Below, piece after piece: positions 9,038 through 17,292 of a DNA stretch of 64,000 nucleotides (its first letter is position 1; every line of letters begins with the position of its first letter). Below the pieces are notes generated by a model that had not been told where the DNA came from, ran no database searches, and worked only from the letters and a program-made list of their open reading frames with translations. Origin of the DNA: Elusimicrobiales bacterium (GTDB lineage: Bacteria > Elusimicrobiota > Elusimicrobia > Elusimicrobiales > UBA9959); the NCBI GenBank assembly GCA_028713125.1, contig JAQTOU010000005.1, positions 62,001 to 126,000 of the forward strand, in the 5' to 3' direction. A program made the position numbers and the translations under genes.

Positions 9038-10319
9038 AAAAACCTACCAGCTTCCATACCTGCTGGGCGTCTTCCTGGGCCTCAACGCCGTCAGCGACGC
9101 CTGCCTCATGGTGGACGGAGCGAACTGCGTCATGGTCAAAGCCGACCTGATAGCCGGCAACCACGACCTCTTCTCCACGCTTTTATCCGAATCCGGCCGC
9201 CACCGCATAATCTGCACGATGTGGACGCCAGTAAATCCCCCCAAGAACCCCGAGAAGAAGCTCGGCGCTATGCTTAACAGCGTGGCCGGCTCCGGGCAGT
9301 TCGGCGCGGTGCTCCTGACCGGCCTGCCTTACTGCTGGCTGGCCGGGATGGACTATGACGGAGTGGCGCGGGCCGTCTCTTCCAAGGCGCCGGTGGCCGC
9401 TATTCCGGCCAAGTCGATGGATTCGGACTGGCTGGAAGGCTATGACCTGACCCTGGAGGCGCTGGCGCGCGCCCTGCCGGAGAAGCGGCCCGGAAAACGC
9501 GCGAAAAACAAAGTCGCCCTGATCGGCTATATGTTCGACAGGAACGAAAGCGACCATGCGGCAAATTTGAAAGAACTTACAAGGCTGCTGAAAATTTCTG
9601 GCCTAGATGTTGTTTCCATCTGGCCTTCCGGCGGCGCCGTCGCGGAACTGGCGCGGGTGTCCGAAGCCTCCCTTATCGTTTCCCTGCCCTACGGCAGGAA
9701 AGCCGCCAAAACCCTGGCCCGTAAATACGGCTGCGAACTCCTCGAGACCGGCCTGCCTATGGGGCTGAAAGGGACCTCCTCGTGGCTGGCCGCCGTCCGC
9801 CGCGCCGCCGGCCTGCCCGGCGGCCTGCCTCAGGAAGTTTTACAGGAAGAGCGGGAAGCCGCAAAGGCCATAGCCCCGGCGCTTCGCGCAATACTCCACA
9901 AAAAGCTCATGTTCGCCGGGGACCCTTACCTTTATTCCGCTTTCGCTTCTTTCGCGGCCGAGCTGTGCGCGACCCTGCCCCTGGTTTTCCTGGATTCTTC
10001 CAGGCGCCCGCTCGGCGCCGGGGCCGCGGAGGGAACGGTTCTTTTCGCTCCGTCCACCGAGGACGCCAAAGCCGCCAGGAAAGACCTTTCGCGCTATCGC
10101 TCGCCGAACCTTGCCGTAGTTAATTCTTTCGCGCTTACCGAGGGTTTCGCCGACGGGCTCCCTTTCGTGGAATTCGGTTTCCCGTCTTACGGCCACCACT
10201 GCCTTCTCGACGAGCCGTATTTCGGGTTCAGCGGCGCCCGGTCCCTGGCCTCGCGCATGCTGAATTCCCTGCAGACAAGGAGCAAGGCCAGCTCTTCGGG
10301 AGCGGACCGCTCGGCGTAA
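9006..10319 (+). CDS. NifK/NifD-like nitrogenase component 1 subunit
   Basis: The protein has 437 residues. It resembles the second subunit of nitrogenase-like reductases. N-terminal Cys33 and Cys41 (DACLMVDGANC) and Cys110 (TGLPYCW) fall where bridging-cluster cysteines sit in NifK/BchB-type proteins. Rossmann-like segments follow, such as KNKVALIGYMFDRNE and the PYGRKAAKTLA region. The start overlaps the end of the HD fusion by 32 nt, so the two are translationally coupled and probably form one complex. Length is shorter than NifK (about 520) and close to the compact nitrogenase-like proteins. The ApbE gene follows after 27 nt. The family is fairly sure; the reaction is unknown. Confidence 0.75.
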   Translation: MKDITSQKAFEKTYQLPYLLGVFLGLNAVSDACLMVDGANCVMVKADLIAGNHDLFSTLLSESGRHRIICTMWTPVNPPKNPEKKLGAMLNSVAGSGQFGAVLLTGLPYCWLAGMDYDGVARAVSSKAPVAAIPAKSMDSDWLEGYDLTLEALARALPEKRPGKRAKNKVALIGYMFDRNESDHAANLKELTRLLKISGLDVVSIWPSGGAVAELARVSEASLIVSLPYGRKAAKTLARKYGCELLETGLPMGLKGTSSWLAAVRRAAGLPGGLPQEVLQEEREAAKAIAPALRAILHKKLMFAGDPYLYSAFASFAAELCATLPLVFLDSSRRPLGAGAAEGTVLFAPSTEDAKAARKDLSRYRSPNLAVVNSFALTEGFADGLPFVEFGFPSYGHHCLLDEPYFGFSGARSLASRMLNSLQTRSKASSSGADRSA

Positions 10320-10346
10320 GAAGTTCTGTTTCGGGAGGGGGTTACT

Positions 10347-11381
10347 TTGTCGATCAAAAAAACCATATTGCTGGTTTCCGCCCTGGCGCTGGCCGCCGGA
10401 GGCTGCTCAAGGCGCGGAAGCACCGCGACTTTCACTCAAAAAGCCTATATCATGAACGTGTCCGCGCAGTTCCGGGCCTACGGCCCTCACACGCCGGGGG
10501 CGAAGGAGCTTGCCGACGAGATCTTCGCAGAATGGGAGAGGATTTCCGGCGAGCTCAGCTATAGCGACGCTTACAGCCTTACTACGGTAGTGAACAAAAA
10601 GGCCGGAAAGGAGTGGGTTCCCGTCACGGACGAGTTCATGCGCCTGCTCCTGCTCGCCCTGGACTATAGCCGCCTTACCGAAGGGGCCTTCGACATAACT
10701 TTCGCGCCGCTCTGGCCGCTCTGGAAGGAAGCGGCTTCGAGCAAAACCCTGCCGGCAAAAGCTGATATAGAGAAGGCGCTGCAGAGCATAGGCTCCAAAT
10801 ACATCCAGGTCGACGCGGCAAAAAAACTGGTGAGGTTTTCCCGCCCCGTAGAAATAAACCTGGGCGGCTTGCTGCGCGGCTATTCTTTCGAGCGCGCCTA
10901 CCAGATCCTCAAAAAGCGGAACCCGCCATACCCGGTGCAGCTCAGGCTGGGCGGGAACATGCTGGTCTACGGGAAAAGGCCGTGGAAGTACCGGGTCCCG
11001 GACCCTATGAACAAAGGGAAGAACCTGGGCATGTTCGCCTTCGAGGACGGGATGATAATCTCCTCTTCCGGGCGCGACGTTTTCGTAGAGATAGAGGGAA
11101 AGCTTTATTCCCATATCCTGGACCTGCGGACCGGGTATCCGATAAAGGATTTCTCTACGCTTACCATCTATTACCCCGGCATCGAGGACGAGAATTTCCT
11201 GGCCTCCGCGGCGCTGGCCGTGATGGGCAGGGAAAAAGCTTTCAAACTTCTGAGCGGAGTAAAAGGCACGGCCGCCGTCTGGATAGACGGTGAAGGAAAG
11301 ATGCACCAGCAGTTCAATGAAACCAGCAAAGCGAAGTGGGAAGAGGACAGGAGTTCTTTCAACAGGATGCTGGGCAGATAA
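10347..11381 (+). CDS. apbE: FAD:protein FMN transferase-like lipoprotein (ApbE family)
   Basis: The protein has 344 residues starting at a TTG codon behind a strong GGGAGGGGG site. A lipoprotein signal ends in LAAGGC, so the protein should be anchored outside the cytoplasmic membrane. ApbE motifs are visible: INLGGLLRGYSFERA (usual form DLGGIAKGYA) and SHILDLRTGYP with SSSGRD upstream. ApbE enzymes attach FMN to a threonine or serine of exported redox proteins such as RnfG/NqrC, which feed electrons to nitrogenases in some bacteria. Its place directly after the NifK-like gene suggests a flavinylated electron-transfer partner. No Rnf genes are in the window. A perfect terminator follows at 11392-11432. 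Confidence 0.85.
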   Translation: MSIKKTILLVSALALAAGGCSRRGSTATFTQKAYIMNVSAQFRAYGPHTPGAKELADEIFAEWERISGELSYSDAYSLTTVVNKKAGKEWVPVTDEFMRLLLLALDYSRLTEGAFDITFAPLWPLWKEAASSKTLPAKADIEKALQSIGSKYIQVDAAKKLVRFSRPVEINLGGLLRGYSFERAYQILKKRNPPYPVQLRLGGNMLVYGKRPWKYRVPDPMNKGKNLGMFAFEDGMIISSSGRDVFVEIEGKLYSHILDLRTGYPIKDFSTLTIYYPGIEDENFLASAALAVMGREKAFKLLSGVKGTAAVWIDGEGKMHQQFNETSKAKWEEDRSSFNRMLGR

Positions 11382-11391
11382 CCGGGCAGCC

Positions 11392-11432
11392 AAATAAAAA
11401 GCCCCGCGGCGGCGCCGCGGGGCTTTTTATTT
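11392..11432. terminator. Bidirectional terminator between apbE and ygeY
   Basis: GCCCCGCGGC (11401-11410) pairs with GCCGCGGGGC (11414-11423) around a GGC loop. The stem is extended by complementary A-rich and T-rich flanks, serving both convergent genes. Confidence 0.9.
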
Positions 11433-11440
11433 ATCAGCTT

Positions 11441-12631
11441 TTACAGGTACTGGGGAATGGCGGCGTAGAAAGCCGCGGCTTTCACCAGGTCCTCGGCCGG
11501 CATGAACTCGTTCACGGTGTGGGCGTAAACTTCATTGCCGGGGCCGAAACCGATGGTCGGGATGCCAAGGCGGCCGGCGGTGGCCACGCCGTTGGTGGAG
11601 AATACCCATTTATCCACTACGGGCATTTTATTAAGGGCGACTTTGCCGGCCTCTACGCCGGCTTTCACCAGTTTATGCTCGGCGGGCAGGACCCAGGTAG
11701 GGAAGTATTTTTCCTGGTCCACTTTCGCGCCGGTCCAGGCGACGGCATTGTACCAGAGCACCTCGACCTTGGCTTTAGCCTTCTTTACGGAGGGCAGGCG
11801 CTGTATCTCGGCCACCGAGCTCTTCAGGGTCTCGCCAAGGGTCAGGCGGCGGTCGAGGTAGATGGTGCATTCGTCGGGCACGGCATTGTAGGACGGGGTC
11901 TTGCACTCGATGCAGGTCACGGCCACGGAGCCTTTGCCCAGGAACTTGTCGGTCTTCAGCTTTTTATTGATGGCGGTTATTTCTTTTACGATGTCGGACA
12001 TCTTTACCACGGCGTTATCGCCGCGCTCGGGGGCGGAGGCGTGGCAGGAGCGGCCCTTGGTGACGACCTTCATCTCCATCCGGCCGCGATGGCCGCGGTA
12101 GACCTTGAGGTCGGTGGGCTCGGTTATGACCACGAAGTCGGGGCGGAGCTTCTCTTTATTGATGAGGTGGAGCAGCGGCAGCCCGTCGCAGTCCTCTTCC
12201 ATCACGGAGCCGACCACCATAAGGGTGTAGTCGCCTTCGAGCTTCAAGTCCTTTATTATTTTGCCGGCGTAGACCATGGAGGCCATGGAGAGCTTCTGGT
12301 CGGTGGCGCCGCGGCCGTAGATGGTGTCGTTCTTGTAGATGCCGGCGAAGGGGTCGATCTTCCAGGCCTTGGGGTCTCCGATGCCGACGGTGTCGATGTG
12401 GGCGTCGAGCATGATCTTCTTCTTGCCGTGGCCGATGAAGCCGATGATATTGCCGATGGCGTCGATCCTTATCTTATCGAAGCCGACCTTGATCATCTCT
12501 TTCTTTATAAGTTCCACGAGCTTGCCTTCCTGGCAGGAAAAGCTGGGTGTGCGGATAATATTGCGCGCGAAAGCGACTATGTCCTTCTTATATTTATTTG
12601 CGGCCTGGCGAATCAATTCAGCGTTGTTCAT
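11441..12631 (-). CDS. ygeY: M20-family metallohydrolase, YgeY type
   Basis: The protein has 396 residues. It shows the zinc ligands of the M20 family: AHIDTVG, GATDQK, MEED (catalytic Glu plus ligand) and the late His in VYAHTVNEF. The overall pattern (RTPSFSCQEG near the start, then the IDPFAGIYKNDTIYGRGATDQ region) fits the YgeY subgroup, described as a putative selenium-metabolism or purine-linked hydrolase. ygeW lies about 10 kb away. GGAGGACAAA precedes the ATG. TTTACA and TAGAAT-like elements within 60 nt upstream look like its promoter. Substrate unknown. Confidence 0.75.
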   Translation of the reverse strand: MNNAELIRQAANKYKKDIVAFARNIIRTPSFSCQEGKLVELIKKEMIKVGFDKIRIDAIGNIIGFIGHGKKKIMLDAHIDTVGIGDPKAWKIDPFAGIYKNDTIYGRGATDQKLSMASMVYAGKIIKDLKLEGDYTLMVVGSVMEEDCDGLPLLHLINKEKLRPDFVVITEPTDLKVYRGHRGRMEMKVVTKGRSCHASAPERGDNAVVKMSDIVKEITAINKKLKTDKFLGKGSVAVTCIECKTPSYNAVPDECTIYLDRRLTLGETLKSSVAEIQRLPSVKKAKAKVEVLWYNAVAWTGAKVDQEKYFPTWVLPAEHKLVKAGVEAGKVALNKMPVVDKWVFSTNGVATAGRLGIPTIGFGPGNEVYAHTVNEFMPAEDLVKAAAFYAAIPQYL

Positions 12632-12763
12632 TTTGTCCTCCGTCGTCTGTCTTCCCTATATTCTATATCTATCGGGAGAATGTTGTAAATCCGATAATGG
12701 GGAGGTGGACCGCGGGTGGAGCGAAGCGACACAATTCAACTGTATCCAACAGGATGCCCAGTC

Positions 12764-12899
12764 GGGGCCTACCACAGGGGCCAGAACGCAAAACCGGCGT
12801 CGCGCACACCGTGCGCGCGCCTGCCGGTCTCGGCCTCCGCGCTTACGCAAGCGTCGGCCTCCGACGGGCTTTTGCTAACCTGGCCCCTGTGGTCTCCCC
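12764..12899 (-). repeat. Multi-hairpin intergenic repeat, copy 2 (reverse)
   Basis: Reading the minus strand: GGGG, loop AGA, CCACAGGGGCCAG, then the core with GTTAGCAAAA and GTTTTGCGTT, then CTGGCCCCTGTGG, loop TAGG and CCCC. All arm bases pair. It is about 90 percent identical to copy 5; differences in the interior hairpin are largely compensated on the other side of the stem. Together with copy 3 it fills most of the gene-free stretch 12632-13086, which otherwise holds only the ygeY promoter. Confidence 0.9.
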
Positions 12900-12947
12900 T
12901 CCAATCACTTTATTAGGATAGTTATTTTTCGTTTAAAACGGTTTACC

Positions 12948-13083
12948 AGGCGGAGACCGTACGGGCCGGGTTAGCAAAACCCTCGGAGAGCCCGCCGGTT
13001 GCATAGCCCGGCGGGCGAACACGGAGTGAGGCCACGGTGTAGCCGAACGCGTTTTGCGTTCCGGCCCGTACGGTAGGCCGCCT
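12948..13083 (+). repeat. Multi-hairpin intergenic repeat, copy 3 (forward)
   Basis: AGGCGG (12948-12953), loop AGA, CCGTACGGGCCGG (12957-12969), a 91-nt core matching copy 1 at all but one position, CCGGCCCGTACGG (13061-13073), loop TAGG and CCGCCT (13078-13083). It ends three bases before the stop codon of the SufS-like gene. Copies 2 and 3 are inverted relative to each other with a 48-nt spacer, and this pair is homologous to copies 4 and 5. Confidence 0.9.
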
Positions 13084-13086
13084 GCT

Positions 13087-14337
13087 CTACTTTAGCAATG
13101 AAAGGTATCTTTTTAGAGCTGAAATGAAGATCGCCGTATCTTGGGGGGTGTTGTAAGCAAAAAAGGAAATTCTTATTGTTTCGCGGTAGCCGGAGGCGAG
13201 GCAGGCTAGGTCGGCGCAGTGACGGCCGGTGCGCACGGCTATGAAGCGGCCTTTAAGCTGCTGGTTCAGGAAGATATTGAAATCGGGGACCGAGAAGCCT
13301 TTTTTAACGGGGACGATGGAGATGAGGGAACCCTCAAGAAGATCTTCCCGCGCGCCGAGGACGCGCACGCCTTTAACGCCGGCCAGGCTTTTAAGCGCAT
13401 CGCCCACTAAAGCTGAAACGTGGGCGCGGATATTTTCGAAGCCGCACTTTTCAAGCCGGGTAATAGCCGCCGCCAGGCCCGCCGCGCCGGAGCAGTTCTG
13501 CACCCCGGCTTCGAAGGCCTGGTAGTTGCCGAGGTATTTAACTTTATAGCGGCCGCCCGAAAGCGTAACGTCCGCCACCGTGCCGCCGCCCACCCGCCAG
13601 GGGCGGAGCTTGCCCAGCAGGTCCCTCTTAACGTACAGGGCGCCGGTAGAGTACGGGGCGCCCAGCTTGTGCCCGGAGAAAGCGCAGGCGTCGGCGCCGT
13701 AAATAGCGCCACTGCCGCCGTGGGTAGGCGCGTACTGCGCGTCGTCCGCGAAAAGATAAGCGCCGGCGGCATGCGCCAGCTCCGCGGCGGCGGCGATATC
13801 GGTCCGGCCGCCGAAAATATTAGAGGCGTGCGTAAAGCAGACCAGGGCGGTCTTTGAGCCCAGCATTTTGCGGCAGGCTTCCAGGTCCGGCTTGAAGTTC
13901 TTAAGCGGGATCATCCGCAGCTTTATCTTCCCGGCGGAAGCCAGCCTTTCGAAAGGCAGGAAAACGGCATTATGCTCAACGGGGGAGAGGATGACCTCGT
14001 TCCTTTCAGGCGTGAACGGGAAAGAATTGGCCAGCAGGTTCACCGCGTCCGTCACGCCGGCCGTGAAAATTATTTCCTCGGGCGAGCCCGCGCCCATGAA
14101 AGAGGCCACCCGGGAGCGCGCCGCGTAGAAATTCTCCTCCATGGCCGCGGCCAGGGCGTGCGAGGACCGCTTTCCGCCGCAGCCGCCCAGCTCCAGCATA
14201 TGGCGGCGCTGCTCGTCGGCGGCGCAGCGCAGCTTGAGCACGGTGCAGGCGCTGTCCAGGTAGACCAGTTTCCGGCCCTCGAAGCGCCCGCCCAGCGCGG
14301 GGAATTCCTTTTTCAGAGCGGCAATTTTTTCTTTCAT
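13087..14337 (-). CDS. SufS/CsdA-like cysteine desulfurase (class V aminotransferase)
   Basis: The protein has 416 residues. The PLP lysine is K224 in SGHKLGAPYSTG and the persulfide-carrying cysteine is C374 in RTGRHCADL, the typical SufS pattern. It would release sulfur from cysteine for iron-sulfur clusters or for direct sulfur insertion. It is the last gene of the radical SAM run and overlaps the preceding gene by 4 nt (ATGA). The nearby enzymes together would need many 4Fe-4S clusters, so a dedicated sulfur donor makes sense. A role as a C-S lyase acting on a modified product is possible. No SufE or SufBCD genes are adjacent. Confidence 0.82.
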   Translation of the reverse strand: MKEKIAALKKEFPALGGRFEGRKLVYLDSACTVLKLRCAADEQRRHMLELGGCGGKRSSHALAAAMEENFYAARSRVASFMGAGSPEEIIFTAGVTDAVNLLANSFPFTPERNEVILSPVEHNAVFLPFERLASAGKIKLRMIPLKNFKPDLEACRKMLGSKTALVCFTHASNIFGGRTDIAAAAELAHAAGAYLFADDAQYAPTHGGSGAIYGADACAFSGHKLGAPYSTGALYVKRDLLGKLRPWRVGGGTVADVTLSGGRYKVKYLGNYQAFEAGVQNCSGAAGLAAAITRLEKCGFENIRAHVSALVGDALKSLAGVKGVRVLGAREDLLEGSLISIVPVKKGFSVPDFNIFLNQQLKGRFIAVRTGRHCADLACLASGYRETIRISFFAYNTPQDTAIFISALKRYLSLLK

Positions 14338-15179
14338 AAGGCCTTGTGAACGGCGATATAATCTTTTCTCGGGCCCGGGCAGAGTTCAATGAACCGGCAG
14401 CCCCGGCAGGCCGGAACCTGCTTTTTCTCTTCCAGGTGCGGCCCTTTATGACCGTCCCTCATTTTTACCATATCCACGTTCAGCGCGTAAAATTCGCCGA
14501 GGAAGCAGGGCGGGATATGGTCCACTTCACAGCGTATTTCATTCTCGCGGCAGATCGAAAGCGCTTTTTCCAGGTAGGGCTTTACCGCCGCGTATTTGGG
14601 CAGGTATTTCGCCCCGCCGGCGCGGCCGAGGCCTTTTATATAGCTGAACTGCAGCCAGGCGACGCCCTTGAGGTTTTTCGCGGCATAAGCGGCGAAGGCG
14701 GGCAATTCTTTATAATTCAGCTCGCTGATGACATGCGTCAGCCTTACCGCGCCCCCGGCCCCGATAAGCCGCTTAACTCCGGCGAGCCTTTTTTCAAAGC
14801 CGCCGGCCGCGCGCGTTATCTTAAAGTCGAGGTCCGGGGTTGACGCCGGGAAATTCACATTAAAATAACCGTTCGCCGCGTTAAGGGCGCGGACGATGTT
14901 TTTTATTTCCCCGCCGGGCAGTTCAGCCGCGGCCAGCGCGTTCGTCTGCAGTTCCGCCCGCCTGCCGAGTTTCTTGACCGCCGCAAGCAGAAGACAGAGA
15001 TTCCTGGCCCCGGCCAGCAGCGGCTCGCCGCCCGAGATCTGCACCAGGCCGGGCGGCATGAGAGTTATTTCTTTCAGCCAGCCTTTAAGCGTAACCCCTT
15101 CGTCTCCTCCGTCTTCGGCCGGATAAGAGCAGAACACGCAGCGCTGGTTGCATTTGCGGAAAAGGTGTATTAAAGCCAT
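14334..15179 (-). CDS. Radical SAM protein (array member 5)
   Basis: The protein has 281 residues. It begins almost directly with the cluster motif CNQRCVFC (C10, C14, C17), followed by ISGGEPLL. It ends with an auxiliary cysteine motif CRGCRFIELCPGPRKDY, which is shared in form with its neighbours (CxxC-x5-C-G/P, then an aromatic residue). An isolated PPCFLGEFY segment lies before it. This fits a shortened SPASM/twitch domain carrying one extra cluster. It overlaps the genes on both sides (4 nt with SufS, 10 nt with 15170-16363), so it is part of a tightly coupled operon. Substrate unknown, probably a peptide or a small cofactor precursor. Confidence 0.8.
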   Translation of the reverse strand: MALIHLFRKCNQRCVFCSYPAEDGGDEGVTLKGWLKEITLMPPGLVQISGGEPLLAGARNLCLLLAAVKKLGRRAELQTNALAAAELPGGEIKNIVRALNAANGYFNVNFPASTPDLDFKITRAAGGFEKRLAGVKRLIGAGGAVRLTHVISELNYKELPAFAAYAAKNLKGVAWLQFSYIKGLGRAGGAKYLPKYAAVKPYLEKALSICRENEIRCEVDHIPPCFLGEFYALNVDMVKMRDGHKGPHLEEKKQVPACRGCRFIELCPGPRKDYIAVHKAL

Positions 15180-16363
15180 TTCTTAAGCTCCGCGTAGGGT
15201 TTGGCCAGGGACCAGCGGTAGATGCCGCGCTCGAAGCTGCTTTTTACCATACCCTTGGAAATTAGGCTGGCGGCCGAAGTCATTACGGCATTTCCGTCGG
15301 AACAGTCGCGGCACAGCACGATATTTCTGGAAAGAGAGAGCACTTCTTTGGTAGAGGCGCCATCTTTCAGGCGCAGGATCTCCACCAGGCATTTCTCATT
15401 GTCGGAAAGATACACGCGTCCGGAGGCCGGCGCTTTTTTAACTGCGCCGTTTTTCCCGACAGGCTTGAAGCCGCCCCAGCCGAAATTAGCTATATAATGC
15501 TCGTCCGCGCCGCGGCATTTTTTATTCAGCGCGCAGGCGCGGCAGGGCTTCCCCTTTACCTTGGCCGCGTCGGCGTTAGCGTCCAGGTCGGTCCTTCCCC
15601 CAAGCGGGTCCGTCACCAGCGTATTAAAATGGTCGAGGCCGATAGAAAGTTTTTCGCGGCCCTTAAGAAAGCAGGGCGGGGTGTTCAGAAAAAGTATCTC
15701 CCTCGGCAGGCCGGCGGCTTCCATGGTCCGCACGGCTTCCTCGAAATAAGGTTCGCAGTCGGAAAGGCTTATCCCCAGCTTTTTGGCGTTAAGAGCCATG
15801 GCCCCGTTATAGACCGGGTAAATTATCACGAAATTGGTGATGCCGCGCCCGAGGTAGAATTTTATTATCTCCGGCAGGCGCCTGTAGTTAAGCCGGTTCA
15901 CCAGGATATTGGTCCCAAGCCGTATCTTAAGTTTCCGCAGATTTTCCAGGCCCGCGAGCGCTTTCTTCAAAGCGCCGGGAACCCCTACCAGCCCGTCGTG
16001 GTCCGCCGCTTTATCGGTAGTGAAAGAGAATTTGCAGAAAGTCAGACCGGCTTTCACCAGCGCGCGGCAGAAAGCGGGGTCCGCCAGCTTTATCCCGTTG
16101 GTCTGCACGCGGATGAACCGGAAACCCACGGATCTGCCGAGCGCTATCGCCTTGAGGATATCCGGGCATATCAGCGGTTCCCCGCCGGTGAAGCCGAGGC
16201 GGCGGTAGCCGTTCTTATAGGCGGAATAGATATTGCGCGCGATAGCGTCGAAAGGGGCGTTAAGCGATTTGTCGAAATCGCCCTGGGAGCAAAAGCCGCA
16301 CTTCGCATTGCAGTTATAGTTGAGGATAAGCTCGTAACATTTGCCGGCGCCTTCTTCTTTCAT
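15170..16363 (-). CDS. Radical SAM protein with C-terminal winged-helix-like domain (array member 4)
   Basis: The protein has 397 residues. The cluster motif is CNAKCGFC (C18, C22, C25), followed by FTGGEPLI. An auxiliary motif CRACALNKKCRGADEHY lies near residue 275, then a GxxxFKPV tail like those of its neighbours. After this tail come about 85 extra residues (from about 310) that resemble a small winged-helix or peptide-recognition domain (LVEILRLKDGASTKEVLSL and following). This addition is missing from the paralogues. It overlaps the flanking genes by 10 and 4 nt. The extra domain may recognise a leader peptide; that is inference. Confidence 0.78.
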   Translation of the reverse strand: MKEEGAGKCYELILNYNCNAKCGFCSQGDFDKSLNAPFDAIARNIYSAYKNGYRRLGFTGGEPLICPDILKAIALGRSVGFRFIRVQTNGIKLADPAFCRALVKAGLTFCKFSFTTDKAADHDGLVGVPGALKKALAGLENLRKLKIRLGTNILVNRLNYRRLPEIIKFYLGRGITNFVIIYPVYNGAMALNAKKLGISLSDCEPYFEEAVRTMEAAGLPREILFLNTPPCFLKGREKLSIGLDHFNTLVTDPLGGRTDLDANADAAKVKGKPCRACALNKKCRGADEHYIANFGWGGFKPVGKNGAVKKAPASGRVYLSDNEKCLVEILRLKDGASTKEVLSLSRNIVLCRDCSDGNAVMTSAASLISKGMVKSSFERGIYRWSLAKPYAELKKWL

Positions 16364-17286
16364 TTTTTGACCGCCTTCAGCTCGGCGTCGCCGTATTGCC
16401 TGAGGTATTCCACCCAGAGCCCCTCGCAGGCGGAGTAAAGGCGGCAGCCGCGGCAGCGGGCCGTTTTTTTGCGGGCCACTTTGGAGCGCGAACCTGTAGC
16501 GTCTTTATTGAAAAAATCCGGGGCCCAGTGCTCGGTCAGGAAGATCTCGCGCTCGTTAATTTCGCTTATCTGGCCCAGGCAGTCCTTGAAATGGCAGAGC
16601 GGCACATAGCGGGCCTTCCATTGGTCCAGCCCGGCGGCCCGCCCGAGGGCAAGCGCCCGGCGCATATGCGGCGCGGCTTTGGAGATGCGCGGCACAAGTC
16701 CCTTAAAATCGTTCCTGGCCCCGCCGTAATTCGGGTCCACGAAGATATATTCCACGTTGCGTATCCGGTTCTTTATATAGAACCTGGCGAGCGCGGACAG
16801 GCCGGCCATGTTCTGCTTCACCACGGTAGTATTCCCGCTGATCCGCTCGAAACCGAGGGCGCGCAAATTCTTCAGGCCTTTTTTCAGCTGCGCGAAACTC
16901 CCCGGCGCGCGGGTGAGCGCGTCATGCGTACGGGCATCGGGACCGTGCACCGAGAAAATCAGGGAATCGATGCCGGAGCGGATTATCCGGCGCGCGGCCG
17001 CGGGGTCGGAGAAAACCCGGCCATTGGTGGCGCAGGTGACCTGGGATATGCCGAGCTTTTTCGCGGCGGCCACGACGCGGTTGAAGTCGGGGCGTATCGT
17101 CGCCTCGCCGCCTATGATCTCCAGTATATAAGCGCCCTTGGCTTTTGCCCGCAGGACCTCGCGCAGCAGCTCCGCCGTGGTCTTCTGCGGATAAGCGCGC
17201 TTATCCGCGTCGATGCAGAAAGCGCAGTTATTATTGCAGGCGTACCCCGTAAAGAGGACGATCTTAAGTTTTTTTTCTTCTTTCAT
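16360..17286 (-). CDS. Radical SAM protein (array member 3)
   Basis: The protein has 308 residues. The cluster motif is CNNNCAFC (C17, C21, C24). The GGE motif appears as IIGGEATI. The auxiliary motif CRGCRLYSACEGLWVEY precedes the tail GDAELKAVKK. It is a paralogue of the genes at 18441-19337 and 19337-20254, sharing length, auxiliary cysteines and tail. It overlaps the downstream gene by 4 nt and starts 6 nt after the A24-like gene ends. Substrate unknown. Confidence 0.8.
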   Translation of the reverse strand: MKEEKKLKIVLFTGYACNNNCAFCIDADKRAYPQKTTAELLREVLRAKAKGAYILEIIGGEATIRPDFNRVVAAAKKLGISQVTCATNGRVFSDPAAARRIIRSGIDSLIFSVHGPDARTHDALTRAPGSFAQLKKGLKNLRALGFERISGNTTVVKQNMAGLSALARFYIKNRIRNVEYIFVDPNYGGARNDFKGLVPRISKAAPHMRRALALGRAAGLDQWKARYVPLCHFKDCLGQISEINEREIFLTEHWAPDFFNKDATGSRSKVARKKTARCRGCRLYSACEGLWVEYLRQYGDAELKAVKK

Positions 17287-17292
17287 GCGATG

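Noticed and set aside
12656-12916. Several 60-110 codon frames with the peptide GQNAKPASRTP
   Set aside because: They lie inside repeat copies 2 and 5 and recur only because the repeat recurs. The changes between copies preserve stem pairing, not codons.
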